DNA from: JAFGPS01 sp964570855
GTDB lineage: Bacteria > Planctomycetota > Phycisphaerae > Sedimentisphaerales > Anaerobacaceae
Reading direction: 5' to 3'
Length of the DNA: 64,000 nt
NCBI GenBank assembly: GCA_964570855.1
Contig: CAZMZR010000002.1
Coordinates: 1-64,000, forward strand
Shown here one piece after another: positions 61,388 through 64,000 of this stretch. Every line of letters begins with the position of its first letter. Within the stretch, counting starts at the first letter, position 1. The notes under the pieces are model-generated. The model was given only the letters and a program-made list of their open reading frames with translations, searched no databases and had not been told where the DNA came from. Made by a program: the position numbers and the translations under genes.

Positions 61388-63124
61388 ATGTATTATGAAA
61401 GAAACAACAAAATTAGAAGTTTATTTATGTGGGGCCTCGCACTGGTTGTGATAACAGTGTTCGCCTTCAGCGGCGCCGTGCAAAGCCGGGCTTTAGCCGG
61501 TAAGGCATCAAGCAGCTCCGAAGGTAGTAGAATCCCGGTATTCAACTGCGAAGAAGACTTTGGAATACGCAAAGCCCTGGCAATGCTCGGTAGTATGTGC
61601 CAAAAAAATATTGTGCCTTCACCGAGCGTCGACGGACAACTGGCATTCAGAAGTCTGAGGGATGTTACCTTCGAAGAAGCCATGGAAGCAATATTGGGCG
61701 AAAGCTTCGTATATGAGGCAAAAGGAAATCTGATCAAAGTATATACAAAGGAAGAATATAAAAAGATCAGGGAAAATCCGGAACGGATGATTTACAGGGT
61801 CTTTACGCTTTACTATATGAGCGCCGCCGAGGCGGTCAAGCTCATTACCCCGGTACTGAGCGGTGCCGGGAGCATTCAGGCCAGCTCACCCGTCGCGACG
61901 GTTGGAACGACCGGTGAGTCTATCACTACCGGTTCCGGTGGCGGTGATACGATGGCATTGAACGACACCATCGTTATCGTTGACTATCCTGAGAACATAG
62001 CAGAAGCTCAAAAGCTGCTTAAGGAACTGGATATTCGTCCCAAGCAGGTCCTTGTCGAAGCGACTATTCTTAGTGCGAATTTAACAGAAGGAATGAAATT
62101 CGGTGTTGACCTGAACTTTTTTAACGGAGTCAGCCTGACCGGTACAGACTCAAGCTCGGCCGATGCATATAATACCGCCGTTTCAGAGCAAACACCGCTT
62201 GAACAGATAGCTACCGGCGGTGCAGGGACACCCCTGGAAACATCAGGTTTCGCAACTATGGGTGGTAATGGATTGAGAATTGGAGTTACCAGTGGCGATA
62301 TAGCGGCGTTTATCACCGCTCTGGAGACAGTCACCGATACGACAGTTCTTGCAAATCCCAAGATTATGGCGGTTAACAAGCAGCTTGGGCAGGTTTACAT
62401 CGGTACTAAGATTGGCTATACATCGCAGACCACACAAACACAAACATCGACAACACAGGAGGTCGAATTTCTCGATACCGGTACCAAACTCTCTTTCAGA
62501 CCTTACATAGGAGACGACGGTTATATTAGGATGGATATCCATCCCAAAGACAGTTCCGGTACCCTGAAAGAGAACGACATACCTGATGAGACTTCAACAG
62601 AGCTGGCGACAAATATAATAGTCAAAGACGGACAGACCATCGTTATAGGAGGATTGTTCAGAGACGTTATGGTTACCAGCCGAAGCCAGATTCCAATACT
62701 TGGCGATTTACCCCTTATCGGTGTGGTTTTCAGAGGGACAAGTGATACGGTAACACGTCAGGAAGTCATAGTCTTACTGACTCCTCATATTATCGAAACA
62801 CCGGAAGATGCGAACAGTGATGCAAGAGTCGATGATGTGAAACGAAAGAGATTGGGAGCAACTAAAGAGCTGCAGTGGACAAGCAAAGCAAGATTAGCTG
62901 AAGATCTCTACTCACAAGCCGCCCAGCTCTATATCGAAGGTGATAGTGCCGGTGCGATTGGCAAGCTGGACATCGCCCTCGAACTTCGTCCGGCATATCT
63001 TGAGGCATTGAGGCTCAAAGAAAGAATCATTACGGAGAACAATCCGGACGAGGCCGAGAAGCTGGAAAGGAATATTCTGGAAAATATCGACCAGAAAGAA
63101 GCTTCCAACTGGCAAAGAAGATAA
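61388..63124 (+). CDS. secretin (PilQ/GspD family) with TPR tail
   Basis: This 578-residue protein has AAGGAG at the ribosome site and a signal peptide (LFMWGLALVVITVFAFSGA). An STN/N0 domain (residues 50-115) and an N1 domain (YRVFTLYYMSAAEAVKLI) precede the secretin core with GDTMALNDTIVIVDYPENIAEAQKLL, VLVEATILSANL, NPKIMAVN, GQTIVIGGLF, IPILGDLPLIGVVF and VIVLLTPHII. The last 85 residues form a TPR-like tail (AQLYIEGDSAGAIGKLDIALEL). It should form the outer-membrane pore of the pilus or T2S system. Confidence 0.92.
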   Translation: MYYERNNKIRSLFMWGLALVVITVFAFSGAVQSRALAGKASSSSEGSRIPVFNCEEDFGIRKALAMLGSMCQKNIVPSPSVDGQLAFRSLRDVTFEEAMEAILGESFVYEAKGNLIKVYTKEEYKKIRENPERMIYRVFTLYYMSAAEAVKLITPVLSGAGSIQASSPVATVGTTGESITTGSGGGDTMALNDTIVIVDYPENIAEAQKLLKELDIRPKQVLVEATILSANLTEGMKFGVDLNFFNGVSLTGTDSSSADAYNTAVSEQTPLEQIATGGAGTPLETSGFATMGGNGLRIGVTSGDIAAFITALETVTDTTVLANPKIMAVNKQLGQVYIGTKIGYTSQTTQTQTSTTQEVEFLDTGTKLSFRPYIGDDGYIRMDIHPKDSSGTLKENDIPDETSTELATNIIVKDGQTIVIGGLFRDVMVTSRSQIPILGDLPLIGVVFRGTSDTVTRQEVIVLLTPHIIETPEDANSDARVDDVKRKRLGATKELQWTSKARLAEDLYSQAAQLYIEGDSAGAIGKLDIALELRPAYLEALRLKERIITENNPDEAEKLERNILENIDQKEASNWQRR

Positions 63125-63153
63125 ACAAGAGCAGTTAAAAAGTAATATGTTTG

Positions 63154-63179
63154 AGATTGCTTCGCTGTGCTCGCAATGG
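63154..63179. repeat. dispersed ATTGC...GCAAT repeat
   Basis: GATTGCTTCGCTGTGCTCGC followed by AATGGC has inverted ends (ATTGC / GCAAT) and resembles common dispersed bacterial repeats. Only one copy is in the window, so the class is uncertain. Confidence 0.4.
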
Positions 63180-63229
63180 CAACACGCGATACGCACGAGG
63201 CAATATGATATGATTCTGGAGAAGCTGTT

Positions 63230-64000
63230 GTGAGATTTTCAAGAGGCATAGGGATATCAATCACATTAGTTGTGATATATTGCCTGCTTATCGTCTGCGT
63301 CGCCGAAGGACAAAACTTCGGCCCGGAAGAGGGCAGGCAATTCACCGGTCATTCACAACAAAGGGATTTCGTTGTGCCGGTGATTTACATTGCCGGGGGT
63401 GTGGGCGTGATTTTACTTGGTTGGTACTGGTTAAAGCTGGCCGGGATAATCACGTCCATAGCCAGGCATCTTAAGGACGACGATATCGATGCCATCGGCG
63501 CCGCCGGAGGTTTGCTTGCTCCTTTGAGAACCAAACAAATGAATAAATTATGCAAAGTCATAAGTGAGCGTCTCGACGGCTGTGATACCCGCGTTGCCGA
63601 GTATGAACAGCAAACAAAAGATCTCCGGATTAAAATCCAACTTTCACAAAGACGCGAAAAGAACACCGAGGCGATTATATACAGCATTCGCGATGCGGTT
63701 ATCGTTATCGACGAGTTCGACAAGTTGCTGATGGCTAACGAAGCGGCCGGAAAACTTCTTAATTTCGACCACAGGAACTCACAACATATGCCGATCAAAG
63801 AACTCATAGACAACGACTATAATGAATTTCTGGATTTCCTAAGTCACAGCAGAAAGATAAAAGAGCAAGCAACGAGAAAAGAAATTGAGTTTTTAAAAGA
63901 CAACACTCCGAGAACATACGACTGTATCGTCTCATGTATTTACGATTCAGGCCAGCAGGTCTGCGGGGCAGTGGCGGTATTGCATGATGTTACGAGAGAA
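63230..64000 (+). CDS. PAS-domain sensor, probably histidine kinase, 3' truncated
   Basis: Read from GTG 63230 (GGAG about 9 bases upstream), 257 codons are in the window and the frame is still open at 64000. Two membrane segments are visible near residues 8-26 and 48-72. A coiled coil (EQQTKDLRIKIQLSQRREKN) leads to a PAS domain (IIYSIRDAVIVIDEFDKLLMANEAA, and the PAC-like YDSGQQVCGAVAVLHDVTRE end). A kinase H-box is expected next, outside the window. It follows the secretin gene by 105 bases and may regulate pilus genes. Confidence 0.75.
   Translation, partial: MRFSRGIGISITLVVIYCLLIVCVAEGQNFGPEEGRQFTGHSQQRDFVVPVIYIAGGVGVILLGWYWLKLAGIITSIARHLKDDDIDAIGAAGGLLAPLRTKQMNKLCKVISERLDGCDTRVAEYEQQTKDLRIKIQLSQRREKNTEAIIYSIRDAVIVIDEFDKLLMANEAAGKLLNFDHRNSQHMPIKELIDNDYNEFLDFLSHSRKIKEQATRKEIEFLKDNTPRTYDCIVSCIYDSGQQVCGAVAVLHDVTRE

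Overview
The window looks like a piece of a planctomycete chromosome, most likely class Phycisphaerae (Sedimentisphaerales-like). The evidence is indirect. There are large exported GLUG-repeat and right-handed beta-helix proteins, one beginning with the WYVDDDAPG motif often seen in that group. There is a DUF1593 protein tail, a pilin and PilM/N/O-secretin cluster with many G|F prepilins, many small lipoproteins, and dispersed palindromic repeats. No rRNA, tRNA, CRISPR array, insertion sequence or phage module was recognised.

Layout. 1-4.7 kb: end of a DUF1593 protein, a small lipoprotein, then a GntR (YtrA-type) / ABC ATPase / permease / zinc-ribbon membrane protein operon. 4.9-7.4 kb: a long inverted repeat, an SDR oxidoreductase and a double thioredoxin-fold protein. 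7.4-10.6 kb (minus): an SOS mutagenesis cassette, lexA - DUF72 - umuD - umuC. 10.9-14 kb: exported RraA-like protein, ArfB, and an ECF sigma factor with a membrane partner. 14.1-22.6 kb: addB-addA recombination nuclease and a valine-pyruvate-type aminotransferase. 22.6-28.8 kb (minus): three very large exported proteins (GLUG plus FGE-sulfatase-like domain, beta-helix, GLUG) and a decayed GLUG gene end. 29.4-30.8 kb: a TM-helix channel-like protein and two tiny envelope genes, followed by about 1 kb of repeat-rich non-coding DNA. 31.9-33.1 kb: a PPi-type phosphofructokinase.

33.1-38.9 kb (minus) is the most unusual block. It holds a three-unit PepSY-like exported protein with a structured leader, a protein joining a TolB-like beta-propeller to a secretin domain, and an OmpR-type response regulator with its histidine kinase. 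39.0-41.6 kb: ftsY and dnaA, divergent. 41.7-46.4 kb: a TreT-like trehalose glycosyltransferase, a fused OtsA-OtsB, and another GT4 enzyme. 46.6-49.3 kb: lipoproteins and a flavoprotein. 49.8-52.6 kb: argH-thiL-tsaE. 53.0-64.0 kb: a type IV pilus / type II secretion-like cluster with six pilin-like or PilX-like genes, PilM, PilN, PilO, a PilP/GspC-like protein, a secretin with a C-terminal TPR-like tail, and a truncated PAS-domain sensor.

How the parts work together. AddAB, LexA, UmuDC and possibly DUF72 form a DNA-damage theme. The trehalose genes and the tiny membrane proteins suggest osmotic or envelope stress protection. The pilus cluster and the GLUG/beta-helix proteins suggest an elaborate cell surface. 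All functions are read from sequence motifs by eye; no search was run.
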